From assembly GCA_036734105.1 (NCBI GenBank), contig DAIMZH010000008.1:1-64000 (forward strand): a DNA stretch of 64,000 nt, written 5' to 3'. The first letter of the stretch is position 1, and each line of letters starts with the position of its first letter. The notes below the pieces were generated by a model. It was not told the origin of the DNA, ran no database searches, and was given only the letters and a program-made list of their open reading frames with translations. This DNA is from Azoarcus_F sp036734105 (GTDB lineage: Bacteria; Pseudomonadota; Gammaproteobacteria; Burkholderiales; Rhodocyclaceae). A program made the position numbers and the translations under genes. Shown here piece by piece: positions 1-8,886 of this stretch.

Positions 1-115
1 GATGCAAGGCTTCAAACGAGTGGGTCTGCATGATGATGGAGATGCCTTCGTCGAGGATCTGATCGAAGAGCGCTTCCAGTTGCGCCATTTCGGGTTCGTT
101 ATTGTGCTCGCTCAT
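1..115 (-). CDS. Hypothetical protein, 5' part only
   Basis: The first 38 codons of a minus-strand gene run off the left edge. The ATG is the complement of 113-115, and the peptide begins MSEHNNEPEMAQLEALFDQ. The visible part is acidic and helix-prone, with no signal peptide or recognisable motif. It lies 56 bases beyond the stop of the LysR gene on the same strand, so it may be co-transcribed with that gene. The function cannot be assigned from this fragment. Confidence 0.45.
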   Translation of the reverse strand, partial: MSEHNNEPEMAQLEALFDQILDEGISIIMQTHSFEALH

Positions 116-171
116 GTGTTTTCCGCTGGTTTGGTGTGAAGGGATTGCCGATAGCCCGGAGGCTAGCAGAA

Positions 172-1107
172 TCAGGCTTTGTTGTGACTTGAATGCGGGT
201 GTTTGGTGATTACGTGTTTTTGCACAAAAGCATATAGAAAGTCGACAAAGCTCTGCGCGGCGGGCGACAGCGAGCGGCCATTGCGGGTGAAGGTGTAAAA
301 ACGCCGCTCAACCGTCGGGCCGATAAGCGAACGGGTTTCGAGTTGATATAAGGTGATCAGCGAGGCAGCATAAGGGATGCATACAGTCACACCCAGGCCC
401 GAGGCCACCATGCTCAGCGCGGTGGACATGAAGGTGACGGTGTTGTCGGGGTCGATGTCGATCTCGCGCATGGCGGTGTGGAGTTCGGCCGACAGGCGTT
501 CGGTGAACTGGCCTTGCAGGGTGATCAGCGGATAGCCGACCAGGTCGGCCCAGCGCACAGATTGCTGCTGGCACAAGGCGTGGTTCGGCGGGAGGACCGC
601 GACAAAAGGAAGGGTGAATAGCTCGCTGGCGACGATGTCGGAGTTGGGGTCGCGCTCCGGGCCAACGCCGATGTCGACTTCACCCGAAAACACCCGCGAG
701 GTGACGCTCTCGACCGCGCAGTCGATCAGGCGGATGTCTATATCGGGGTGGTCTAGCCGGTAGGCCGCGATGACCTCGGGCATGAGAGTGCAGGCCATGA
801 GTTGCGGGGCGGCGATGCGTACCGTGCCCTTTTTCAGCGCCTTGAGGTGGGTGACTTCTTCAATGACCCCGTCCAGGTCGTTGAGAATCTTGGCGATGAG
901 CGGGTAGATCTGGCGGGCGGTGTCGGTGAGGTGTATGCGCCGGGTGCTGCGGTCGAACAGCCGCACACCCAGCAGTTGCTCCAGCTCCTTGATCAGACCG
1001 CTCAAGGCCGATTGCGTGACGAACAGGCTTTCGGCCGCCAGGGTAAAGCTGCCGGTGCGCGCCACGGCGACAAAGGCGCGCAATTGGCGCAAGGTGATAT
1101 TGATCAC
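172..1107 (-). CDS. LysR-family transcriptional regulator
   Basis: A 311-residue protein of normal LysR length. The N-terminal winged helix-turn-helix (about residues 4-62) carries the typical AAESLFVTQSALSGLIKELE recognition segment and LFDRSTRRIHLT. The periplasmic-binding-like effector domain follows at about 90-295. The start is GTG at 1105-1107; nearby upstream ATGs hit stops within three or four codons. The gene is divergent from the VOC/FAH/isomerase operon across about 147 bases, the classic layout for a LysR activator of the neighbouring pathway. The effector is unknown; an aromatic catabolite is an inference from context. Confidence 0.93.
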   Translation of the reverse strand: MINITLRQLRAFVAVARTGSFTLAAESLFVTQSALSGLIKELEQLLGVRLFDRSTRRIHLTDTARQIYPLIAKILNDLDGVIEEVTHLKALKKGTVRIAAPQLMACTLMPEVIAAYRLDHPDIDIRLIDCAVESVTSRVFSGEVDIGVGPERDPNSDIVASELFTLPFVAVLPPNHALCQQQSVRWADLVGYPLITLQGQFTERLSAELHTAMREIDIDPDNTVTFMSTALSMVASGLGVTVCIPYAASLITLYQLETRSLIGPTVERRFYTFTRNGRSLSPAAQSFVDFLYAFVQKHVITKHPHSSHNKA

Positions 1108-1254
1108 TTCAAGTCATGAATGCATTTTAAAAAGTTGTTTGTATGATAAATCGAATTGGGCTGTAATGCTTCTATGGAAACCGGATCGGATTGCACGCCG
1201 GATGACGAAAACGGCCTGTCGGCTCTGCTAGGTAGGCAATAACAGGAGGATGAG

Positions 1255-1806
1255 ATGGGTAGTTTGGTCAAGAAGGTCCACCATGTGGCCTACCGCTGCA
1301 AGGACGCGCTGGAAACTGCGCGCTGGTACGAGAAGCATCTGGACATGAAGCTGGTGTTGTCGATTGCCGAGGATGAGGTGCCGTCGACCAAGGAGCCGGA
1401 CCCCTACATGCACATCTTTCTGGATGCCGGGCAGGGCAACATTCTGGCGTTTTTTGAGCTGCCGACACGTGCGCCTATGGGGCGTGACGAGAACACGCCG
1501 GCATGGACCCAGCACCTGGCGCTCGAGGTCGAGTCCATGGCGGTGTTGCTGGCAACCAAGGCGCGGCTGGAGGCTGGCGGGATTGAGGTGGTCGGGCCGA
1601 CCGATCATGCGCTTTTCCAGTCCATCTATTTTTACGACCCGAATGATCACCGGCTGGAACTGGCCTGCAACAGCTTGCGCCCGGGCATGCTGGAGGCACT
1701 GGATGAGGTCAAGTGGGATATGCTGGAAGAGTGGTCCAAAACCCGCAAGGCGCCCAAGCACGCTGCCTGGATGCACGATGGTCGATACAAGGAGATGTTC
1801 AAATGA
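1255..1806 (+). CDS. VOC-superfamily (glyoxalase/extradiol dioxygenase fold) protein
   Basis: A 183-residue protein of the vicinal oxygen chelate fold. The metal-ligand pattern is visible: His in VHHVAYR (residues 9-10), Glu in FFELPT (68), His in TQHLALEV (87) and Glu in HRLELA (135). The SD is aggaggatgag directly before the ATG. Its TGA overlaps the ATG of the fumarylacetoacetate-hydrolase gene (ATGA), so the two are translationally coupled. The context suggests a step before or beside fumarylacetoacetate cleavage, but the chain is much shorter than 4-hydroxyphenylpyruvate or homogentisate dioxygenase. The substrate is not known. Confidence 0.85.
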   Translation: MGSLVKKVHHVAYRCKDALETARWYEKHLDMKLVLSIAEDEVPSTKEPDPYMHIFLDAGQGNILAFFELPTRAPMGRDENTPAWTQHLALEVESMAVLLATKARLEAGGIEVVGPTDHALFQSIYFYDPNDHRLELACNSLRPGMLEALDEVKWDMLEEWSKTRKAPKHAAWMHDGRYKEMFK

Positions 1807-2813
1807 AGCTTGCGAGCTTGAAAACAGGTGGGCGAGACGGCACGCTGGTGGTGGTGAGCCGTGACCTCTCCGTTTGTCGCGCCGTGCCGGCCATCGCGCG
1901 CAGCCTGCAGGCCGCACTGGATGAGTGGGAGGCCTGCGAACCTCAGTTGCGACAGGTGTACGAGGCTTTGAACAGTGGCGCGCTGGAATCCCAGCCTTTC
2001 GATCAGGGTGCCTGCCATTCGCCGCTGCCGCGTGCCTATCAGTGGGCCGATGGTTCGGCCTACATCAACCATGTGGAGCTAGTGCGCAAGGCCCGAAATG
2101 CCGAGGTGCCGGAGTCCTTCTACACTGATCCGCTGATGTACCAGGGCGGCTCCGACCGCTTTATCGGGCCGCGTGATGCGGTGGTTGCCGATGAGGCCTG
2201 GGGGATAGACTTCGAGGCCGAGGTGGCGGTGGTGACCGGTGATGTGCCGCTGGGGGCTGGCCCAGATGAGGCGGTGCGGGCAATCCGGCTGGTGATGCTG
2301 GTCAATGACGTCAGCCTGCGCAACCTGATCCCCGGCGAGCTTGCCAAGGGCTTTGGTTTTTTCCAGAGCAAACCCGCGTCGGCCTTCAGCCCGGTGGCGG
2401 TGACGCCAGACGAGCTGGGTGCGGCTTGGCGCGATGCCAAGGTGCACCTGCCGATGGTGGTGCACCTCAACGACAAGCTGTTTGGCAAGCCGAACGCGGG
2501 CGAAGACATGTGCTTCAACTTTGCTCAACTGGTGGCGCATATCACGCGCAGCCGCGAAGCCGGGGCGGGTACCATCGTTGGTTCGGGCACGGTGTCGAAC
2601 AAGCAGGGTGGTCTGTGGGGTTCGTCCATAGACAATGGCGGTGTGGGTTATTGCTGTCTCGCAGAGCTGCGCACCTACGAAACCATAGAGCAGGGCAAGG
2701 CTCTGACGCCATTCATGAAGCACGGTGACACGGTGCGTATCGAAATGTTCGATGATGCGGGCAACAGCGTTTTCGGTACGATACACAACAGGGTGTCGGC
2801 GCTTGGGCGTTGA
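1803..2813 (+). CDS. Fumarylacetoacetate hydrolase family protein
   Basis: A 336-residue protein hydrolysing a fumarylacetoacetate-like beta-diketone. The open frame extends upstream to 1713, but the ATG at 1803 overlaps the VOC stop and gives the normal family N-terminus (MKLASLKTGGRDG). The core FAH fold is clear: GIDFEAEVAVV with its acidic metal-binding residues, the VNDVSLRNLI segment, and GSGTVSNKQ near the active site. It sits between a VOC protein and maleylacetoacetate isomerase, so it probably performs the last step of a tyrosine/homogentisate-type or related ring-cleavage route. Fumarylpyruvate or another acylpyruvate is an alternative substrate. Confidence 0.9.
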   Translation: MKLASLKTGGRDGTLVVVSRDLSVCRAVPAIARSLQAALDEWEACEPQLRQVYEALNSGALESQPFDQGACHSPLPRAYQWADGSAYINHVELVRKARNAEVPESFYTDPLMYQGGSDRFIGPRDAVVADEAWGIDFEAEVAVVTGDVPLGAGPDEAVRAIRLVMLVNDVSLRNLIPGELAKGFGFFQSKPASAFSPVAVTPDELGAAWRDAKVHLPMVVHLNDKLFGKPNAGEDMCFNFAQLVAHITRSREAGAGTIVGSGTVSNKQGGLWGSSIDNGGVGYCCLAELRTYETIEQGKALTPFMKHGDTVRIEMFDDAGNSVFGTIHNRVSALGR

Positions 2814-2823
2814 GGGTCAAAGC

Positions 2824-3471
2824 ATGCTCAAGCTGTATACCTATTTTCGCAGTTCGGCCGCCTACCGGGTGCGCATTGCGCTGGCGCTGAAGGGGCTGGA
2901 CTGGCAGCCCATGCCGGTGCATCTGGTGCGCGGCGGGGGAGAGCAGCATCTGCCCGATTTCCGTGCGCTGAATCCGGCTGGACGCGTGCCGACCCTGGCC
3001 GATGGCGACACCGTGTTGCTCCAGTCGCTGGCCATCATCGAGTATCTGGACGAAACCCACCCGGAGCCGCCGCTGCTGCCAGCCGAAGCAGTGGCCAGGG
3101 CACGGGTGCGCGCCTTGGCCCAGACGATTGCCTGCGACATTCATCCGCTCAACAATCTGGCCGTCCTGCAGTATTTGACGCGGGAACTGGGAGTGAGCGA
3201 CGAGCAGAAAGACGCCTGGTATCGCCACTGGGTCGAAGCCGGTCTGGAGGCGCTTGAGCGCATGCTGGCCGATGACCCGGCGACTGGCAGCTTTTGTCAC
3301 GGCGAATTGCCTACGCTGGCCGATTGCTGTCTGGTGCCGCAGGTCTATAACGCCAGACGTTTCAACTGCGATGTCGCGGGTCTGACGACGATTGCACGTA
3401 TTGTCGAGCGCTGCGAGGCGATGGATGCGTTTCGTCTGGCAGGGCCCGAGGCGCAAGCCGATGCCGAGTAG
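2824..3471 (+). CDS. maiA: Maleylacetoacetate isomerase (zeta-class GST)
   Basis: A 215-residue glutathione-dependent cis-trans isomerase of maleylacetoacetate (or maleylpyruvate). The zeta-class signature SSAAYRVRIALALKG lies at residues 8-22, and the thioredoxin-like half ends with QSLAIIEYLDE, the glutathione-binding segment. The helical C-terminal half is complete. The ATG at 2824 follows the hydrolase stop by 10 bases, so the three genes form one operon. The frame upstream of 2824 belongs to the neighbour's shadow. The pairing with an FAH-family hydrolase supports the isomerase role rather than a general detoxifying GST. Confidence 0.92.
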   Translation: MLKLYTYFRSSAAYRVRIALALKGLDWQPMPVHLVRGGGEQHLPDFRALNPAGRVPTLADGDTVLLQSLAIIEYLDETHPEPPLLPAEAVARARVRALAQTIACDIHPLNNLAVLQYLTRELGVSDEQKDAWYRHWVEAGLEALERMLADDPATGSFCHGELPTLADCCLVPQVYNARRFNCDVAGLTTIARIVERCEAMDAFRLAGPEAQADAE

Positions 3472-3609
3472 TATTGAGGCCGCCGTGCAAGGCTTTTGCG
3501 GGATGCTGCCGTATGCGTTGCATACGGGGTCATGGTCGTTGTTCGCCGGTGAGGCTTCCGCGTTGTGTAGCCAGTTGTCGTGTGCGGGCGGTGTGAGGTG
3601 AGCCGACGC

Positions 3610-4833
3610 ATGCGCTCAAGCGCGTCGTCGGCACGCACCGGGATGAGTCCCTCATTCGTGGTGGTGGCGCTATCGCTGTTGCTGGGCATACAGCCGGTGA
3701 CCACCGACCTGTATTTGCCAGCCTTGCCGGCCATCACTGCGGCCTTGTCGGCAGACATGGTGCAGGCGCAACTGACCTTGTCGGGCTTGCTGCTGGCGTT
3801 TGGTTGTTCGCAGTTGATATGGGGGCCTGTGTCTGACCGGGTTGGTCGCAAGCCGGTGCTGTTGGTTGGCCTGGTGGCTTATGTGCTGGCATCAATTGCC
3901 GGGGCGCTGGCTGCCAGCATGGAGGCGTTGGTGATGGCGCGCGTTGTGCAGGGTGCCGCCATGGGCGCGTCGGTGATGTGCGCACGGGCGCTGGTACGCG
4001 ACCTGTACACGCCGGAGACCGGTGCCCGCGTGATAAGCAAGGGCTTGTCCGGGCTGGGTGTGATTGCCTGCGTGAGCCTGCCTCTGGGCGGGGTGATTTC
4101 GCAGTTGCTGGGGTGGCGTGCTGCGCTTGCGGCAGTTGCGGTGTTTGGCGCGCTGGCGTTGATCGTGGTGATCTGGCGCTTTGAGGAAACCCTGACTCAG
4201 CCGGACCGCGACTCGCTCAAACCGGCCCGGCTGTGGCGCACCTGGCGCGAGGTGTTATCCAACCCGACCTTTCGCGCCTTTGCCATGCTGGCGATGATGT
4301 CCTATGGCGGGCTATTTACCTTTCTGGCTGCATCATCTTTCGTGTTCATTGGCGTGATGGGCTTGTCGCAGATGCTGTATGGCGCGCTGATGTTCAGCAT
4401 GGCTTTGGCCTATCTGGCGGGCACCTTCTTGTGCCGCCGCCTGTTGAAGCAATTCGGGCTGCATCGCACGGTGGCCATTGGCGGTGCATTGACCTTGACT
4501 GGCGCCACGCTGGTGGGTGTGTTGGCGGTGGCCGGTGTAAACGGGGTGGCGCCGATCATGCTTCCGTTTTATCTGTTCATGTTGGCGCATGGCATCCACC
4601 AGCCCTGCGGTCAGGCCGGAGCGGTGGGGCCGTTTCCTCACGCAGCCGGGGCGGCTTCGGCGATGAGCGGTTTTTTGATGATGCTGTCAGCCTTTGCCAT
4701 GGGCCAATGGCTTGGAACGCATATGGATGGCACGCATCTTCCACTGACCAACGGCATCTGGTTCTGGGGTACCCTCACTGCCATGGTGGCCTGGGGCATG
4801 GTGTGGCGTCTGCCGCGATCAACAAGCCAGTGA
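3610..4833 (+). CDS. MFS multidrug exporter, Bcr/CflA type
   Basis: A 407-residue drug:proton antiporter of the 12-helix major facilitator superfamily. The DLYLPALPAI segment in helix 1 and the loop 2-3 motif A (SDRVGRKPVLL) are typical of Bcr/CflA. The start at 3610 is chosen because GAGGTG lies 9 bases upstream; an ATG at 3643 (MSPSFVVV) is an alternative with a weaker SD. The gene follows maiA by 138 bases on the same strand and may be a separate unit. The substrate cannot be read from the sequence. It converges on the DUF1840 gene with only 17 bases between. Confidence 0.9.
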   Translation: MRSSASSARTGMSPSFVVVALSLLLGIQPVTTDLYLPALPAITAALSADMVQAQLTLSGLLLAFGCSQLIWGPVSDRVGRKPVLLVGLVAYVLASIAGALAASMEALVMARVVQGAAMGASVMCARALVRDLYTPETGARVISKGLSGLGVIACVSLPLGGVISQLLGWRAALAAVAVFGALALIVVIWRFEETLTQPDRDSLKPARLWRTWREVLSNPTFRAFAMLAMMSYGGLFTFLAASSFVFIGVMGLSQMLYGALMFSMALAYLAGTFLCRRLLKQFGLHRTVAIGGALTLTGATLVGVLAVAGVNGVAPIMLPFYLFMLAHGIHQPCGQAGAVGPFPHAAGAASAMSGFLMMLSAFAMGQWLGTHMDGTHLPLTNGIWFWGTLTAMVAWGMVWRLPRSTSQ

Positions 4834-4850
4834 GTTGGCAGGGGCGGAGT

Positions 4851-5198
4851 TCAGCTTCCCCAGATGACTGGCACCGATTCTTTCTGCGCGCTCTGCAGCA
4901 TATCGAGCAGCGGCCATGAGCGCTGTGCCAGCCCAACTGGAGCAGCCATGCCGACACGACCTTCTTCTTTATCCTTTTCTTCCTGATCCGGGTCGGCGTT
5001 TGCCTCTGCCTCTGCCTGCCTGCGCCGGTCATCGCGAATGGCCGACATCAATTTCTCTATGCTGCCCGGAAGCTGTTCTACTGTGAAGATTCCCTGGCTG
5101 TCTGATGGGTCTTTGCCGATGATGTCAAGCAGCTTCCGGGCGTGCTCGGCCAGCATGATGACGTCGCCAGAGGCTGCCGATTTGAAGGTGATGATCAT
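4851..5198 (-). CDS. DUF1840-family protein
   Basis: A 115-residue soluble protein beginning MIITFKSAASGDVIMLAEHA, the typical opening of the betaproteobacterial DUF1840 family. The middle part is highly charged (DPDQEEKDKEE). The longer open frame reaches 5279, but the ATG at 5198 has AGGA six bases upstream and gives the family length. It lies 16 bases after the phosphoribosyltransferase stop, so the two genes are probably one operon. No function is established for the family. Confidence 0.87.
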   Translation of the reverse strand: MIITFKSAASGDVIMLAEHARKLLDIIGKDPSDSQGIFTVEQLPGSIEKLMSAIRDDRRRQAEAEANADPDQEEKDKEEGRVGMAAPVGLAQRSWPLLDMLQSAQKESVPVIWGS

Positions 5199-5214
5199 GA
5201 TTGTTCCTTTGGGC

Positions 5215-5775
5215 TCATAGCCCCTTGACCGCGTAGATACCGGGTGCATTGCGCCAATATCCTTTGTAGTCCATGCCACAGCCGAACAGAAAGCGGTCAG
5301 CTACGTCCAGCCCGGTGAAGTCTGCACGCATGCCTGGATAGGCTTTGCGGTCGTGCAGCTTGTGAGTAAGCACGGCGGAATACACCTGTGCCGCACCTTC
5401 ATCCCTGAGATGATCAATGATTGCCTGTAAAGTATGGCCCTCATCCAGAATGTCGTCTAGCACCAGCACCGTGCGACCGCGTAGATCATGTGTTGGGCGC
5501 ACTCGCCAGTCGAGCATGTTGCCGCCACGCACCTGGTGTCCATAGCGTGTGGCATGCAGATAGGCGACTTCGAGCGGAAACGGTAACCGGGGCAGAATGC
5601 GTCCGGCCAGAATGAGCGCACCGTTCATGACTGCATAAATGACCGGGTTGGTGTGGCCGAGGCGTTCGGTGATCTCACTGGCCATGCGGTCCAGCGCCGC
5701 TTCAACATCGGCTGGGCCGAACAGACATTCCGACTCTTCTCTGGCGCGGGTGATTTCTTCAAGGTCGACCGACAT
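5215..5775 (-). CDS. Hypoxanthine-guanine phosphoribosyltransferase family protein
   Basis: A 186-residue purine phosphoribosyltransferase: base + PRPP gives nucleotide + PPi. The PRPP-binding motif VLVLDDILDEGHTL is intact at about residues 100-113, and the hood segment with YAVMNGALIL and the C-terminal GCGMDYKGYWRN (base pocket) are present. The frame is open to 5880, but GGAG sits eight bases before the ATG at 5775; an ATG two codons earlier (5781) is the alternative. The protein resembles the short betaproteobacterial HPRT-like form more than E. coli Hpt, so base preference is inferred. Confidence 0.87.
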   Translation of the reverse strand: MSVDLEEITRAREESECLFGPADVEAALDRMASEITERLGHTNPVIYAVMNGALILAGRILPRLPFPLEVAYLHATRYGHQVRGGNMLDWRVRPTHDLRGRTVLVLDDILDEGHTLQAIIDHLRDEGAAQVYSAVLTHKLHDRKAYPGMRADFTGLDVADRFLFGCGMDYKGYWRNAPGIYAVKGL

Positions 5776-5941
5776 GGTCATGGCTCCATTAAGTTCAATT
5801 GTCCGAATTTTACCCGAATGCGTGATGGTCACAGTTGAAGACTGGTCAGGCACCACACCCGGATAGCTTGGGTATCGCATTTGAGCAGGGTCAATCTAGG
5901 TTTTCAAATGTGTCCGGAGCGGAACTATTTCAGCGTTTTTG

Positions 5942-5957
5942 TACGTGTAATCACGTA
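5942..5957. promoter_or_regulatory. Inverted repeat TACGTG-taat-CACGTA
   Basis: A perfect 6-base inverted repeat with a 4-base spacer, in AT-rich DNA 50 bases before the GGDEF/EAL start. The position suits an operator or small hairpin for that gene. No regulator is assigned; only the symmetry is observed. Confidence 0.35.
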
Positions 5958-6006
5958 TTATTGAAATATGGAAATAAGGAAGTAGATAGATATCGAGGCA
6001 TTACCG

Positions 6007-8844
6007 ATGGCGCCTCAAACTGAGGGTGAGATGTCATTTTTTGAACAGCACAACCTCGATCTGACAGAATTGTTGGTTTTGCTGGACGGCGAGTTGCAGA
6101 TTGTGTCCGTTCGCAATCCCGCATTCGCGTTTGGTCATCCGCTGGCAGGTCAGGACTCGGCAAAGCTTCCCACGCTGACCAGTCTGATTCACCCCGATGA
6201 CCTGTCGCTGCTTGAAGTGCTGCGCGCCCAGCCTTTTGGGCAGTTGGTGCTGCGCTTGCCCGAAAATGAGGACGAGGTGCGTTGCGTCGTGGGCGACTTT
6301 CGACGTGACGCGGATCAGTCAGACCGTGTGCGTGTTCGGCTTGTCGATGCGGCAAACCTGCTCGGTCGCACGGCGTCTGTGGTCTCGAATGCGCTTGTTC
6401 ATGCGCCCGATGATAGCGGCCTGACGGTGGTCGATATTCTCGACCAGTTTGTTGATCCGCTTCTGATCAAGGATGAGAAGGGCGATTTTCTGCTGTGCAA
6501 CCGCGCAGTGGCAAAACTCTATGGCACCACGCCGGAGGCCATGGTAGGGCGTCACGACGACGACTTTGGCGTGCCCGGCAATATCGCTGACGTTTTCCGG
6601 GAAAACGTGCTCAACATCATGGCGCGTGGCGAAGCCGAAGTCGTGTTTGAGGACAGTCGCGATGCCGATAGCGGTGAGCTTCATCACTATCGCTCCTTCA
6701 AGAAGCCTTTCAAGGATGCACACGGGCGTAACCGCATTCTGGTTCATGCGCAGGACGTCACCGACATTGTTAAGAGTGAACGGCGTCTGCTGACTGTGCT
6801 CGATATCACCCGGGAGGGCGTCTGGGACTGGCATTTGCCCTCGGGTCATGTTGTGCTGAACCGGCAGTGGTACCGCTCGCTCGATTTTGACGAAGGCGAC
6901 ATCGACCCCAATGTTGGAGAGATGTTCCGGGTGATTCATCCGGAGGACAGGGATAGGGTGGTGGCACGACTGGAGGCTCTGGCTGCCGGGCGTACCACGG
7001 TGTACTCGTCAGAGCACCGCCTGGTGAGCAAGAGTGGCAGAGTGATATGGGTGCAAGACCGCGCCCGTGTGGCCGAGCGTGACGCCGATGATCAGCCCTT
7101 GCGATTGGTCGGCAGTTTCATCGATGTTTCTGAGCAACGCCGACACAAGCATCAGCTTGAAATTCTCGCGCATTATGATTCGCTCACCGGCTTGCCCAAT
7201 CGGGTGTTGCTGGCCGACAGATTGCAGCAGGCCATGGCGCAGGCGCGTCGGCAAGGCGTTCGTCTGGCTGTTGCCTACATTGATCTTGATGGTTTCAAGC
7301 ACATCAACGATGCCTATGGTCATGCCACCGGCGACCGGCTGTTAAGTGCGCTCGCAGCGCGCTTCCGAGGCACTTTGCGCGAGGGTGACACCATTGCGCG
7401 ATTGGGCGGGGACGAGTTTGTTGCGGTGCTGACCAATTTGAATGACGAGCACAGCAGCGCGCGTTTTGTTTCACGCCTGCTCGACGTTGCCTCGGCGCCG
7501 GTTGAGCTAGACGGCGAGAAGCTCAAGGTGTCTGCGAGTGTGGGCGTGAGCTTTTATCCTCAGGAAGACGAGCCTGGTGCGGACCAATTGCTGCGTCAGG
7601 CTGACCAGGCCATGTATCAAGCCAAGCTGGCGGGACGCAATCGCTTTCACTTCTTTGATACCGAGTTTGATCGCAACATGCGCGGGAGGCATGAGTGCCT
7701 GGCCCGCATTGAGCGGGCGTTGGTGCATGATGAGTTCGAACTGCACTATCAGCCGCAGGTTAATCTGCGCACCGGGCAGGTGGTCGGTGCCGAGGCATTG
7801 ATTCGCTGGCGGCACCCGGCGCGCGGTTTGCTCGGGCCAGCTCTTTTTTTGCCGGAGTTGGAAAGGGAGCAACTTGGTGTGCGCCTGGGTGAGTGGGTGC
7901 TGGATAAGGCCTGTGCCCAGATCGTGGCATGGAATCGCGAGGGCTTGAATCTGACGGTAAGCGTCAATGTGTCAGCCTTTCATCTGGGGCAGGCAGATTT
8001 TGCCAATCGTTTGCGTGAGCGTCTTGTGCATGATGACGCGCCCTTGCCTGGTCAGCTTGAGCTGGAGGTGCTGGAAACCAGTGCGCTTGATGACACCGAT
8101 GCGGTCGAAAGCGCGTTTGCGGCGTGTGCCGAACTGGGCGTGCGCATCGCGCTGGACGATTTCGGCACGGGCTACTGCTCGCTCGCCTACCTTCGTCGCC
8201 TGCCTGCCCAGGTGCTCAAGATAGACCGGAGCTTTGTCAGCGACATGCTTGATGACCCCGACGATCTGGCGATTCTGCAAGGGGTGATCGGGCTGGGCAA
8301 TGCATTTCGTCGTGATCTGGTGGCCGAAGGAGTAGAGACAGTTGATCAAGGCTTGATGCTGTTGCAGTTGGGGTGTGACATGGCGCAGGGCTATGGCATC
8401 GCCAGGCCCATGCCGGCAGCCGAGGTGGCTGAATGGGTAAGGCACTGGAAGGCGCCAGTCGACTGGCTGGACGCGCGAAGGCTTCGCCGCGACATGGTCG
8501 GTGGCATTCAGGCCTGCGTGGAAACCCGTGCCCATTTGTGCGAGATTGAGCGCTACGCGACCGGCCTGAGGCCATTTCCGCCGCAGATTGATGTGCTGCG
8601 TTGCTCAATGTCTCGTTGGTTGAATCGCGAAGCATCCCGCTTTGCGGCCGAGCCGCTGTATGGTGCCATCAAGGACTGTTTCGGTCAGCTTGTCATTGCT
8701 GCTCAGGATGTGGTTTCGCTGGTGGAGGATGGCTCTGATGCCAGTCTGGCGCGTGACCGGCTGGTCAGGTTGCGGGACGCGATGACGCAGCAACTGCTGG
8801 CCTTGTTGCGGCAGGTGGGTGAGATACCCGGCTCTCCTGATTGA
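6007..8844 (+). CDS. PAS-GGDEF-EAL cyclic-di-GMP regulatory protein
   Basis: A 945-residue cytoplasmic signalling protein with no membrane segments. In order: a PAS-like N-terminal region (1-130), a PAS domain from about 141, a PAS_3-type domain from about 262 with its PAC tail, GGDEF at 467-471 and EAL at 596-598. The GGDEF motif is exact and a product-inhibition I-site (REGD) sits five residues before it. The EAL domain keeps LEVLET, DDFGTGYCSL, KIDRSF and VAEGVET, so phosphodiesterase activity is likely; both activities may be present. The 110-residue tail resembles a zinc-binding CZB domain (H843, C866, W871) but appears to lack the last histidine. An ATG at 6031 is an alternative start. 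Confidence 0.93.
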   Translation: MAPQTEGEMSFFEQHNLDLTELLVLLDGELQIVSVRNPAFAFGHPLAGQDSAKLPTLTSLIHPDDLSLLEVLRAQPFGQLVLRLPENEDEVRCVVGDFRRDADQSDRVRVRLVDAANLLGRTASVVSNALVHAPDDSGLTVVDILDQFVDPLLIKDEKGDFLLCNRAVAKLYGTTPEAMVGRHDDDFGVPGNIADVFRENVLNIMARGEAEVVFEDSRDADSGELHHYRSFKKPFKDAHGRNRILVHAQDVTDIVKSERRLLTVLDITREGVWDWHLPSGHVVLNRQWYRSLDFDEGDIDPNVGEMFRVIHPEDRDRVVARLEALAAGRTTVYSSEHRLVSKSGRVIWVQDRARVAERDADDQPLRLVGSFIDVSEQRRHKHQLEILAHYDSLTGLPNRVLLADRLQQAMAQARRQGVRLAVAYIDLDGFKHINDAYGHATGDRLLSALAARFRGTLREGDTIARLGGDEFVAVLTNLNDEHSSARFVSRLLDVASAPVELDGEKLKVSASVGVSFYPQEDEPGADQLLRQADQAMYQAKLAGRNRFHFFDTEFDRNMRGRHECLARIERALVHDEFELHYQPQVNLRTGQVVGAEALIRWRHPARGLLGPALFLPELEREQLGVRLGEWVLDKACAQIVAWNREGLNLTVSVNVSAFHLGQADFANRLRERLVHDDAPLPGQLELEVLETSALDDTDAVESAFAACAELGVRIALDDFGTGYCSLAYLRRLPAQVLKIDRSFVSDMLDDPDDLAILQGVIGLGNAFRRDLVAEGVETVDQGLMLLQLGCDMAQGYGIARPMPAAEVAEWVRHWKAPVDWLDARRLRRDMVGGIQACVETRAHLCEIERYATGLRPFPPQIDVLRCSMSRWLNREASRFAAEPLYGAIKDCFGQLVIAAQDVVSLVEDGSDASLARDRLVRLRDAMTQQLLALLRQVGEIPGSPD

Positions 8845-8886
8845 CCCGGGCCAGGCTGACCGGCTCAGGTTTGCCAGTCTCCACGC

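Noticed and set aside
5881..5894. TTGAGCAGGGTCAA as an FNR box
   Set aside because: It matches at only 8 of 10 positions and is too far from both nearby starts to be convincing.
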